NCBI GenBank assembly: GCA_023429135.1
Contig: JAEYWD010000068.1
Span: 22,558-86,557 of the forward strand
Direction of reading: 5' to 3'
DNA from: Bacteroidota bacterium
Lineage (GTDB): Bacteria > Bacteroidota > Bacteroidia > Bacteroidales > JAAUTT01
Length of the DNA: 64,000 nucleotides
The notes below the pieces were generated by a model. It was not told the DNA's origin. It saw nothing but the letters and a program-made list of their open reading frames with translations, and did not search any database. The position numbers and the translations under genes were made by a program. Below, piece by piece: positions 8,917 to 17,586 of this stretch (within the stretch, counting starts at the first letter, position 1; every line of letters begins with the position of its first letter).

Positions 8917-10158
8917 TTACTTTAAAACCTTATACGCAAAATCCATAAAGAAATTCCAGTCTTTCAGCATCAAATTATGCTCTCCATCGCGAACGTGGTA
9001 TGCAACCTGGCCGCTCATTACCGGAGTGTTTAACGGAGGCATTTCAGGACTTAACTGCATAGCAGGTTTAAAAAGACGATAAACATCCAGCGAATGATAT
9101 AATGCAAGATACTGCCCTTTCGGGTCGGCCCATAAATCGCGGTCAGCACTGGCTACATACAGGGCGCGGGGAGCAATCAAAGCCATCAGCATGTGATTAT
9201 CCACCGGAAGAGAATCCTCCTTATTTGCATATGCTTTATAATTGCCACAGAACCAATGAGGGAACGATTTATTGATGCGATCAATTGTTTCGCCGTATTT
9301 TCTCCTTTCCAGGGATGTACCGCCACAACCGGCCTCGTTGGGAATCACAAGGGCAATGCGTTCGTCGAGAGCTCCAGCCCATAAAGCTGTTTTGCCTCCA
9401 CGGGAATGCCCTACAACCGCAATTTTATCTTTGGCTATTGCTTTGTCGGTTACAAGATAATCCACACAGCGACTGGTTCCCCATGCCCAGGCAGCTAAGG
9501 TGCCCCACGACTCGTTATTACGACTCTTATCCAGCAAGGCATGAATACCATCTTTAAATTCATCGTGTTTATCGGGATCTACATCAGCATTATAAAAAGC
9601 AGCGACTGCATATCCCCTCGCAATTATTTCCTCAGCCGGCCAGAATTCGCTTTTCTTTTGCCGTGTAAAATCGATGTTATCGGGAGGACGGTTGCATACC
9701 AAAAGAAAAGCTGGTACCGGTTTTTGAATATTATTCGGAATAAAAAGTCCCATATGAATTGTAAGCGACCTACTTGCTGCGGAAACAGTAATATTGACCA
9801 ACTTCATGGTCGCCCTTCCGTTCATGGCATTCTTATCTTCCTTCACCACTTTAAAATCCTTATGGTACCTGGTGGAAGGCACTCTTCCAAACACCTGCGA
9901 TTCAAATAATGCCAGAATCTCTGGACGTCGTATCTTCCTCCATTCTTCGGGATGAATCACTTTTTTACCATCAGTGGTAACCAACGGATCGGGAAGTGTA
10001 TAAATGGGGACTTTCTCTTCGTAATAATTGAATTCCGTTTGATTTTGAGAAAGCTTTTCCACCAGTTCCGGCGAAGCTTTCCAGCTTTCCCTTTCCTGAG
10101 AAAAAGTGAAGATTGGCAACGCCAGCAACATTAATGAGAGTCTTAATTTAGTGATCAT
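8917..10158 (-). CDS. Glucuronoyl esterase, CE15 family
   Basis: 413 residues with a signal peptide (cut near FTFS, 20). The N-terminal part has the bacterial CE15 pattern, with IHPEEWRKIRRPEI leading to ALFESQVFGRVP (about 68-94). The alpha/beta-hydrolase core carries the nucleophile Ser252 in GHSRGGK (250-256). Then come PNEAGCGG (273-280), RRKYGE, FPHWF and LPVDNHMLMALIAPR, an acidic loop DLWADP (341-346) and the catalytic His394 in DGEHN. The family hydrolyses esters of (4-O-methyl)-glucuronic acid, best known from lignin-glucuronoxylan links. No xylanase is encoded here, so the target is more likely an ester on the glucuronate-containing glycan that the lyases cut. De-esterification would restore the free carboxylate that some lyases need. 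Confidence 0.9.
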   Translation of the reverse strand: MITKLRLSLMLLALPIFTFSQERESWKASPELVEKLSQNQTEFNYYEEKVPIYTLPDPLVTTDGKKVIHPEEWRKIRRPEILALFESQVFGRVPSTRYHKDFKVVKEDKNAMNGRATMKLVNITVSAASRSLTIHMGLFIPNNIQKPVPAFLLVCNRPPDNIDFTRQKKSEFWPAEEIIARGYAVAAFYNADVDPDKHDEFKDGIHALLDKSRNNESWGTLAAWAWGTSRCVDYLVTDKAIAKDKIAVVGHSRGGKTALWAGALDERIALVIPNEAGCGGTSLERRKYGETIDRINKSFPHWFCGNYKAYANKEDSLPVDNHMLMALIAPRALYVASADRDLWADPKGQYLALYHSLDVYRLFKPAMQLSPEMPPLNTPVMSGQVAYHVRDGEHNLMLKDWNFFMDFAYKVLK

Positions 10159-10178
10159 ACTTTTTTAAAAATATATAA

Positions 10179-13004
10179 TTACAGAAGTTTAATCTCAGTA
10201 TTCATAACAGCAGGAAGCCTAAGAGTTTTACACTGGCCCATAGTTTCCACCTGTCCGCCATTTTCAGTGGTAAACATCATGTTATATTTAATTTTCTTTT
10301 TATTCACCTTTGAGATTTCAATTGGTGAATCAGAGCTGATTAAAAGTTTATTACCTTCAACAATAACGGAAACCGATGCCCGTTGAGATTTAGTTTTTAT
10401 ACAAAGATTATCATAGGTAAGTTCCCGGCCACAACCCAGATACAGGGCTGCGGTTTTACCATTTACCTTACTTACAACTCCGAAACTTCCTTTAAAGGCC
10501 CAGCCTTTACCTGTAAATCTTTTAGCAGTATCTACCGACTGGAAAATTATATCCTTCGATTTATCTTTATGAGTCACCTCCAATAAAGTGAAAACATCCT
10601 TATCATTTTCGTTCAGAACAGCAATATTTTCAACCGTATTGCCCAGAATTCCCCTGTAAGGTTCAAAAACAACCACAAACGGATTCGACTTAGCTTCCTT
10701 TTCGGTACGGATGGTAAACAATGGCAGTGGTTTGCCGGTGTAAATCTGTCCGGCCGACTTCGATTTAGGTGAAAAAGCGGTGTAGTAAACCCTATCGTTA
10801 CCGCCGGCAATCAAAGCCTGGAGAAACAGGTCGTCTGTTTTGCCATCCTTAACCGGGAATCGCGCAACTACATTACCGGAATGGTTCCCGAGCTTACGAA
10901 CATCGGTAAAAAATCTGAACCCGGGATAATCCTTTTCTGTTACCGGATAAGTGGTTTCGAAAGTGGCTAAAGGTTCGCGCTTACTGTTAAGAAGAGAGAC
11001 ATTTTCGCCGATATTATGGTAAACATAGTCGTTGCTTACTTTATTATCCGACCTGAAAATATCAACATAATAACCACTTTTAGGTGATTTGCGGATAATA
11101 GCCAGCGTTCGCGACTGGTTTGTGCTGGTAGACTTATCGAAATACCTGGTATCGGTAAATGAATAGTTCTGCGAAACAGCTTTTTTATCGGCCAAAGGTT
11201 CCATGGATGCCAATTCAATCTGTCCCACATTCTTTGTTCCGGCGCTTCCGCTGAAAGGAACAGAACTCGACATTCCCGCCGCTACCACTGTGTTATGCGC
11301 GGCCCATTGGCTGTAATAATTACGGTGCATAGGGTGTTCGTAATTAGGTCCGGTACCGGGATCGAGTCCCATGATTTCTCCCAGCCCATAAAGCTCCATC
11401 GACATCCCGTTGCAGTGGTTGTGATTATAAGTTGCCTGCTGCACTCCAACCATCAAACCATACATAGGATCCATGCCATTGCGTTGTACATAGTATTTGG
11501 CAAACTCCATTTCGCCGGTGCGAGGCCATTCATAAACCACTTCTGATTGCGGAAATTCGGGCAAAAAGCATAATAAGCCTAAGAACCCTGATTTGTCGCG
11601 GTTATATCTTCCTCCATCAATCAGTTTTTTCATGGAAGCCAACATTTCGGCCTTAGCCGGAGAGTCATACTTCACAGCACCTATAAGGCCAATCTCAAGT
11701 GACTCGGCACTCTGACCGGCGTGACCGGTGTCGCCGAAGCCTCCTTCTACAAGGTTGGGGAAAGAATATTTGAGCATGGCATACGAAGCTTTAAAAAGAG
11801 CCGGAAAATCCCTGAAGATGTTGTAGCCATTCTTCTCCAAAGCCAATGCACTAACCAAAAGATTGCCTACCGGATAGTTATGATATCCACCCGGCTCCTT
11901 CCAATGACCGTCGTGAGTCAACCACTTTTCGACTGTGGAAGGAAATGCCAGTTGTCCGCAACCACCGTTAATAGTATCTCTTTTTAGTACAAACTGAAGG
12001 AAATAATCCTGACGCTGTTTATTTTCCAGGTTCAAAGCAGCAAACACCAGCGTTGAACTCTCGGCAGCATACCAGTTGTTGTTCCAGAAGCCACGAAAAG
12101 CAAGAGTGGCGGCAAACTTTTCGAATACCACCTCATACCATTTCATCTCGTAACCTTTTTGCAGCATGTATGGCTTAACAAAGTCGTAAGCGAGGATTAT
12201 GGGGCGGTAACTCTGGTCGCCCAAGGTCTGCATATCGAGAAATCCGGTACGGCAAGGACCAACAAAGGGCTCCTGGTAATAAACTCCGTGTGCCCACTGG
12301 TCAAGAATATCGGCGGCAAACTTTGCATATTTTTCCTGACCGGTTAACCAGTAAAGAATTGCGCTTTCGAGTGCCAGATCGTTGATATCCCCGTTTATAT
12401 CGGTAATATAAGCCTGAGGATCTACCCATTCCTTTTGGTTTATCTCGGGATTGAACAGAAACATAAGGCTGGAGGTGTCGTTAGGCACCAGTTCTTCAAT
12501 AGTAGGTTTGCGATAGGGTGTCCCTTTGGTTGTAATAGGAGAACGCAGATAAGTAGACACCCGGACGGTTGGCACCGGAGCATCGCCCGAATACCGTAAG
12601 AGCCGCTGACCGGCATTGTCGGCATACGCATGCGTGTAACGCTTACCCGGAACACGGTGCATCAAATAACGGCTAAGTATCCATTGGGGATCAGTTTGAT
12701 GACGGTCAACATAGGGATCTACTCCTTTCTGCATCTCGCTGTAAATTGATTTAGCCCAGGATTGCTGCGAAATTTTATCCAAAACAGGTTGTTTATCACT
12801 ATTTGTCACAAGTATATGGGGATTCTGGGCGACAACAGAACCCAGAAAAAACCATAAAGCAATCATTGAAAAACTAATACTCCTCACCATCACTTCAACA
12901 TTTTGTTTATACAATAATTTATTTTGTTGCTGGCCGTTCACAGCAGTCGATAAAACCAGCGCGGATAAGCCCGACAGAGTAGTTAATGTTTTCGACATTC
13001 CCAT
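10179..13004 (-). CDS. Large secreted heparinase II/III-like protein with two signal-peptide-like N-termini
   Basis: 941 residues from the first ATG. Residues 1-24 look like a weak signal sequence (ending VNG-QQQ). Residues 39-60, starting at an internal Met (ATG at 12890-12888), form a textbook signal peptide ending SVVAQ-NP. The mature start is therefore probably Met39 (CDS 10179-12890), although the 13004 start has the same AACTTAACTA leader as the PL8 gene. Residues about 65-510 are an alpha/alpha-toroid with FWNNNWY (306-312). From about 515 the beta-rich domain has YNHNHCNG (526-533), the family His/Asn cluster, and WAAHNTVV (567-574). A lyase of acidic polysaccharides is expected, but the protein is longer than most and its PL number is uncertain. 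It is separated by 20 bases from the CE15 gene. Confidence 0.78.
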   Translation of the reverse strand: MGMSKTLTTLSGLSALVLSTAVNGQQQNKLLYKQNVEVMVRSISFSMIALWFFLGSVVAQNPHILVTNSDKQPVLDKISQQSWAKSIYSEMQKGVDPYVDRHQTDPQWILSRYLMHRVPGKRYTHAYADNAGQRLLRYSGDAPVPTVRVSTYLRSPITTKGTPYRKPTIEELVPNDTSSLMFLFNPEINQKEWVDPQAYITDINGDINDLALESAILYWLTGQEKYAKFAADILDQWAHGVYYQEPFVGPCRTGFLDMQTLGDQSYRPIILAYDFVKPYMLQKGYEMKWYEVVFEKFAATLAFRGFWNNNWYAAESSTLVFAALNLENKQRQDYFLQFVLKRDTINGGCGQLAFPSTVEKWLTHDGHWKEPGGYHNYPVGNLLVSALALEKNGYNIFRDFPALFKASYAMLKYSFPNLVEGGFGDTGHAGQSAESLEIGLIGAVKYDSPAKAEMLASMKKLIDGGRYNRDKSGFLGLLCFLPEFPQSEVVYEWPRTGEMEFAKYYVQRNGMDPMYGLMVGVQQATYNHNHCNGMSMELYGLGEIMGLDPGTGPNYEHPMHRNYYSQWAAHNTVVAAGMSSSVPFSGSAGTKNVGQIELASMEPLADKKAVSQNYSFTDTRYFDKSTSTNQSRTLAIIRKSPKSGYYVDIFRSDNKVSNDYVYHNIGENVSLLNSKREPLATFETTYPVTEKDYPGFRFFTDVRKLGNHSGNVVARFPVKDGKTDDLFLQALIAGGNDRVYYTAFSPKSKSAGQIYTGKPLPLFTIRTEKEAKSNPFVVVFEPYRGILGNTVENIAVLNENDKDVFTLLEVTHKDKSKDIIFQSVDTAKRFTGKGWAFKGSFGVVSKVNGKTAALYLGCGRELTYDNLCIKTKSQRASVSVIVEGNKLLISSDSPIEISKVNKKKIKYNMMFTTENGGQVETMGQCKTLRLPAVMNTEIKLL

Positions 13005-13033
13005 GGTAGTTAAGTTATGTTAGGTGTTGTAAT

Positions 13034-15541
13034 TCAATTCATCAACCATATAACCGGGTGCCTTACCGGAACATTCCTCACAACTTCGGGATGAGTGAAG
13101 TTCCCTGGTAATCTATGGTATTTGCCAATATATTCCTTATTACCATAAGCCAAACCTCCAAAAAGCAAACACGATTGCCGTACCGGCCATTCTTCCCAAA
13201 TGTAAATATCTTTTGCAAAAGGCCACTTTGTTTTATCGGCAATAAAAGGAAAAACAAATTCCAGTCCTTTCTTAAGCGTTAATCCGCCTGCGCTGAACTC
13301 CCACAGATTATCCTCAGGAACCGATAAAATCTGAGCTACGTTGCACATAGCATCCATGTTGAACAAAGAGTAGCCATAAGGCTTGGTACGCTTCAGTTCC
13401 AGAGGGAAACTACCATCTACGTCCATTTGATTCGGCAGCAGTACAGTTTTAAAACGATCGGTACAAATCAGGCGCATCTTCTGATCGCCAACCAAAGAGG
13501 CCATTGCTGATGCCGTTGCCACCCAGCAGGTGCCGTGGTTGTTTTTGGCTTTCATTTCATCAATTCCATAGGGATGGGTTACCATCCAATCAAGAAATGA
13601 CTGAAACCACACTTTTACGCCGTCTGCCTTTTCTTTAGAAATAATCCTGTTTTCGATCAGAATTTTTGCCGATTGTGCCACTTCAACCAAATGGTAAGCG
13701 TCGATGAGTCCTATGCCTCTGCCAGTAAAGCGGCCCCAGATTGCCTGAGCATAGAGCATATTAGGATTCATACGGGTTGTACTATCCACAAACCAGGCAT
13801 TAAGATGTTCCGTTGCTTTGTCGGCATACCTTTTTTCGCCTGTCAGCAGCCAGGCCGAGGTGAGTGTTGCTGTTATTTCGCTTAATCGCACCATTGCATG
13901 ACGGTGATCCGAAAAATTCTCAGGATTGCTTTGTCCGTCCTTTTGAATGTAAGGACCGCCGGGGTTCGACGGATCGGGCCACCAGTAGTCACCTTCGGAA
14001 TAAAAGTCGTGCTTTCCTCCGGCACTTCGCTTACAATATGATGCAGTAACCGTCAACGGCTTTTCATTTAGAATTTTTTGGGCCTTTTCAATTGTTTCCT
14101 TTCTTACACTTTCAATAACTCCAGTTTTCAACTTATTCTGCTGTTGCAAATAAGAAGGGCCGGTATTCAGCAAATTAGCATATAAATCGACAGGCGATGC
14201 TTTTTTGGACGGTTCAAAGCAGCCGGCAGCTTTTGTTTTTCCCTTGCGGGAATTTTTGGCAATATCCAAGAGAATTGCCGGATCATCATTTAATTCCGGG
14301 ATATTTAAAATATTGAGAGCCGTTGATTTGGCATTCAAAATCTTATCAACAGGCTGATAAAAACCCGCCGAATTGATCTCCAATGCAGTTTTAGAAGCAT
14401 AGAACCCATGATTGGCAGGCATATTCTGCACTCCCGAACAGGCGTTGCCTGAGTAAATTTCTTTTCCGGTGAAGTCATCCTGAATAGCACCTGCCGGATT
14501 GTAAAAAAGATTATTGGTTATCACCACCTGGTCGGGCTTAAAGTCACCTTTCCCCCCCAACCGCAACGGTCCCGAACTCACAAACGTGTTATGGGCAATC
14601 ACAATATTTTTCAGTGGATCGGCCTTATAATTTTCAAGTTTGATGGTCCAATATTCGCCGGTATTGAAATAGTTGTTGTAAACCATCTGATTCTGGCCTT
14701 CTTTGATACGCAATCCGGCACCACTAAGGAAGAAATTCCCGTACACCACATTGTCGCTGCCATGACGGAGGGTAAAATGCGACTCGCCATTATTTTCAAA
14801 AGTGTTATAGCGAAAAACATTTTCACGGGCCTTTGACGAGATGATTTCCTCATCGCCGTTACATTTATAGAACCAGCAATATTCAACGGTGGTACGACTA
14901 ATAAACTTCGACTGGAAACTGTAGCCAATGCGTAAAGCTTCAATCCCATAATCGCCGCCTGCATTGTAAGGAGCGGTATGATTCCGGAAGGAACACCGGC
15001 TAATGACATGATAACCCGGAATTTTTTCGTCGGCCTGAATCTGAACCACAGAGCTCTGAATATCCTCAGGTTTCCGTTCGAAATTGCAGTAACTAACCGT
15101 ATTGTACTGACATCCTGGAACAATATTGAGAAAATACTTGGAATGATAATTTGAAAAGTTCAGATGTTCCAGTAAATTATGACTTCCGGACACCTTGCAG
15201 ATATCTCCGCCGGTATTACCGCCTGAGAACTGAAAACCACTGAAAATAACGTAACTGGATTTGATTTCCACCCGACTGTCGCCAGTAAAAATAGTTTTTC
15301 CCGGCTCTGCGGCGCGGACAATAATTCTATCCTTGGCTATTGTTAACCGAACCCCTGAAAACGTACCGTTTTGCCAAACAATGGTATCGCCCGTAACTGC
15401 AAGCTTTTCGGCTGCATCATATTCTCCGGGTGTTGAAACCGGATATGATTTTGAATGAGCCTCCTTTAATGAAAAGCTCAGCATAACAAGAAGTGATGCT
15501 AATATTCGTGTAACAGTGTGATTAATTGTTTTTCTCAACAT
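13034..15541 (-). CDS. Bifunctional lyase: PL6 (chondroitinase-B/alginate lyase) beta-helix fused to Alginate_lyase domain
   Basis: The frame opens at 15592, but the natural start is the ATG at 15541, which begins a signal peptide (cut near KEAHSKS). Numbering from 15592, residues 50-420 are a right-handed beta-helix of PL6 type. It has EEIISSKA with the expected catalytic Lys254 and a preceding Glu pair (Ca2+ region), and FTLRHGSD with Arg276. Residues about 490-850 form an alpha-toroid of the Alginate_lyase (PL5/PL38-like) type, with GDYWWPDPSNP (534-544), KNNHGTCW (683-690) and RTKPYGYSLFNMD (735-747) supplying Asn/His and Tyr. PL6 enzymes cut alginate or dermatan. PL5/PL38-type toroids cut mannuronan or glucuronan. 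The fusion suggests one secreted enzyme attacking two linkages of one uronate polymer. Confidence 0.85.
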   Translation of the reverse strand: MLRKTINHTVTRILASLLVMLSFSLKEAHSKSYPVSTPGEYDAAEKLAVTGDTIVWQNGTFSGVRLTIAKDRIIVRAAEPGKTIFTGDSRVEIKSSYVIFSGFQFSGGNTGGDICKVSGSHNLLEHLNFSNYHSKYFLNIVPGCQYNTVSYCNFERKPEDIQSSVVQIQADEKIPGYHVISRCSFRNHTAPYNAGGDYGIEALRIGYSFQSKFISRTTVEYCWFYKCNGDEEIISSKARENVFRYNTFENNGESHFTLRHGSDNVVYGNFFLSGAGLRIKEGQNQMVYNNYFNTGEYWTIKLENYKADPLKNIVIAHNTFVSSGPLRLGGKGDFKPDQVVITNNLFYNPAGAIQDDFTGKEIYSGNACSGVQNMPANHGFYASKTALEINSAGFYQPVDKILNAKSTALNILNIPELNDDPAILLDIAKNSRKGKTKAAGCFEPSKKASPVDLYANLLNTGPSYLQQQNKLKTGVIESVRKETIEKAQKILNEKPLTVTASYCKRSAGGKHDFYSEGDYWWPDPSNPGGPYIQKDGQSNPENFSDHRHAMVRLSEITATLTSAWLLTGEKRYADKATEHLNAWFVDSTTRMNPNMLYAQAIWGRFTGRGIGLIDAYHLVEVAQSAKILIENRIISKEKADGVKVWFQSFLDWMVTHPYGIDEMKAKNNHGTCWVATASAMASLVGDQKMRLICTDRFKTVLLPNQMDVDGSFPLELKRTKPYGYSLFNMDAMCNVAQILSVPEDNLWEFSAGGLTLKKGLEFVFPFIADKTKWPFAKDIYIWEEWPVRQSCLLFGGLAYGNKEYIGKYHRLPGNFTHPEVVRNVPVRHPVIWLMN

Positions 15542-15712
15542 GTTTCGCTCATTGCGCCGTATCCAGCATCCCCACAATTCCAACGATGTCATTTTTTAGT
15601 TTTTATAAGATGATTACACGTCGGAAAAATAATTTCCTTTTTACAACACCCTGGCATAATCCCGATAGCCATAGGGACCAGGGATTTTGAAAATGCCTAC
15701 TCATAGCTCTTC

Positions 15713-17575
15713 TTACCATTTATCCAATTCCTTATTGAACGTTACATTCCCCGCAGATTCAGGAATTAAAAGAACCTGAACCGACTCTTTTTTATTTGCA
15801 GAAATATCAAACTCAAAACCAACCATTATGGTTCCGGGGTTCTCGGCATCGTAACTTGTTTTCGGCTCGGTACTCCAGGTCTTAATGGGCACAGTGGCAG
15901 GCGCATCGACTTTCAGGAGCAGCTTCTTTCCATTTTTTGTCAATATAGCTGTATTAGGTCCTGTAATGGTCACTTCGGCAGTGGTAAGCATATTCCAGCG
16001 AACCGTTGTACTTGCTTTGGATGTGGACGAAAGCTCATCCTTTACAACCACAAACTTTTTGTCGACAATAGCTATACCACGCTTTGCAGAAGCAAGTAAA
16101 TCTTTGTAAAGAGAACTGATATTGGAAACGGCAAATGAGAAATTCTGCGCACTGCTATATTTGTCAATTTTAGCATAGCCTTCAGCTTTCTGAAGCTGGT
16201 CGTCGACTGTTAAGGTACTATGGGAGCGATTATTGAGGCGAAAAACTGTCCAACGCTGCGATTCCTGAGAGCGGCCCCATAGCTGAATTCCCTTCGATTC
16301 GAGCGACTCGTAACCCTGCATCCCGAAATCGGATGCCCAACGAATGCCATCAGCCTCCATAATAAATGAGCCAACATCCATATGAGCATGATTAACAGAA
16401 GGAGATCCAGCCTTGAAACCGACATACAGCGATTTCGGATCAGTCCACGATGTCCGCATCAGGCAAACAGGATTGGAGCCCTGTCCCATCCATACTTTCG
16501 ATTTCGGTTCCTGGATTTTATCGAGTGGAATATCTTTTCCCCAGATCATGATAGCAGGCAAAAGCCTGTCGCGGGTATAACTTGATAAATCTTTCTGTAA
16601 ATAACCCTTTTCGACCCACAACAACGACTGGTTATTTGTTTTTTGGGCAAACCAGAACATAGCAGGACTAAGACTTCCTCCTAACCCTGAATCGCCCCAG
16701 TTATAGCACAACCCAGTCGGACCCGTCATAAATTGCAGAAAGCTTGCCGATTCCAGAAAACCTGGAGTTTTGGACAGACCTCTGTCATCGTTCAGATACC
16801 GGTCCACAGCGCTTAAAAACATAACATTGAACGAGGTACCATATTCCCAGTATCCGTATCCTTCGGGGTAAGCGCCATGTGGCTGGTATTCCTTCATGGA
16901 AACCGGAAGACTTCCAAAAGCCCGGTCGATGATATTTTTTGCAAGCTCTGGCTGATCTTCGGCAATCGCAATAGCACCGAATGTCATCCCGGCATTGCAC
17001 ACTTGGTTCCAGTTATTCGAGGCTTTCAGCCAACTGTTATATTTGGAATCAAAAGATGGTTCCAGCCCTTTTTTGAGTATAGCTTCCTTGATTTTAGCGC
17101 GCGATTCTGCAGGAAGTTTATCGAAAAGCCAGTCGTAACCAATAGCAACAGCCATGGTCATTTCGGCTACATCGAGAAAATGCGACGGGTTCCAGTCGCT
17201 GAAATCCGATACAGCCAATAACTCCTTTTCGCAACGTTTGAAATACTTGTCTTCGCCAGTCATGCGGTAGGCGTACGAGAGATAAAAAATTCTTCTCAAC
17301 GCCTCACGCGATTTATCCAGTAACCTTCGGCCAATCTGAATACGTTCCACTGGCTGCAGGTCAATAATCTTGTTGCTCTCGGCAATAATAGCACCATGCA
17401 TTTTAGCCCATGTAGGGTTTTTGGCCATGGTTTGTTTAATGACACTTTCTTCTCCTTTTAGCAACATCAGACGCGGGTGTCCGGCTATCGCCGAAGGTTG
17501 AACTCTTTCAGCCTTGGAGCAGAATGTAAAAAGAAAAAGAAAGAGAAAAATTACAAGTTGTGCGTTCCGTCTCAT
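15713..17575 (-). CDS. Secreted heparinase II/III-family protein
   Basis: 620 residues with a hydrophobic signal sequence. A Cys at 19 is not in a good lipobox (Phe precedes it), so cleavage near CSKA is more likely than lipidation. The toroid domain starts with HPRLMLL (33-39), typical of the heparinase-like N-terminus. It carries SNNWNQVCNAG (186-196) with the substrate-binding Asn, and YPEGYGYWEYG (236-246). The beta domain has VNHAHMDVGSFIME (394-407), the conserved His-x-His-x-Asp cluster, and RSHSTLTVDD (450-459). Such lyases act on uronate polysaccharides by beta-elimination. The exact PL family and substrate are not resolvable by eye. It is separated from the PL8 gene by 11 bases, so one transcript. 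Confidence 0.8.
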   Translation of the reverse strand: MRRNAQLVIFLFLFLFTFCSKAERVQPSAIAGHPRLMLLKGEESVIKQTMAKNPTWAKMHGAIIAESNKIIDLQPVERIQIGRRLLDKSREALRRIFYLSYAYRMTGEDKYFKRCEKELLAVSDFSDWNPSHFLDVAEMTMAVAIGYDWLFDKLPAESRAKIKEAILKKGLEPSFDSKYNSWLKASNNWNQVCNAGMTFGAIAIAEDQPELAKNIIDRAFGSLPVSMKEYQPHGAYPEGYGYWEYGTSFNVMFLSAVDRYLNDDRGLSKTPGFLESASFLQFMTGPTGLCYNWGDSGLGGSLSPAMFWFAQKTNNQSLLWVEKGYLQKDLSSYTRDRLLPAIMIWGKDIPLDKIQEPKSKVWMGQGSNPVCLMRTSWTDPKSLYVGFKAGSPSVNHAHMDVGSFIMEADGIRWASDFGMQGYESLESKGIQLWGRSQESQRWTVFRLNNRSHSTLTVDDQLQKAEGYAKIDKYSSAQNFSFAVSNISSLYKDLLASAKRGIAIVDKKFVVVKDELSSTSKASTTVRWNMLTTAEVTITGPNTAILTKNGKKLLLKVDAPATVPIKTWSTEPKTSYDAENPGTIMVGFEFDISANKKESVQVLLIPESAGNVTFNKELDKW

Positions 17576-17586
17576 AATAGTCAGTG

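Noticed and set aside
14611..15123. 170-residue frame on the same strand inside the PL6 fusion gene
   Set aside because: Overlaps the domain-supported PL6 frame, has no recognisable motif and no start context.
15713..17575. Lipoprotein call for the heparinase-like protein because of an early Cys
   Set aside because: The residue before Cys19 is Phe, which does not fit a lipobox.
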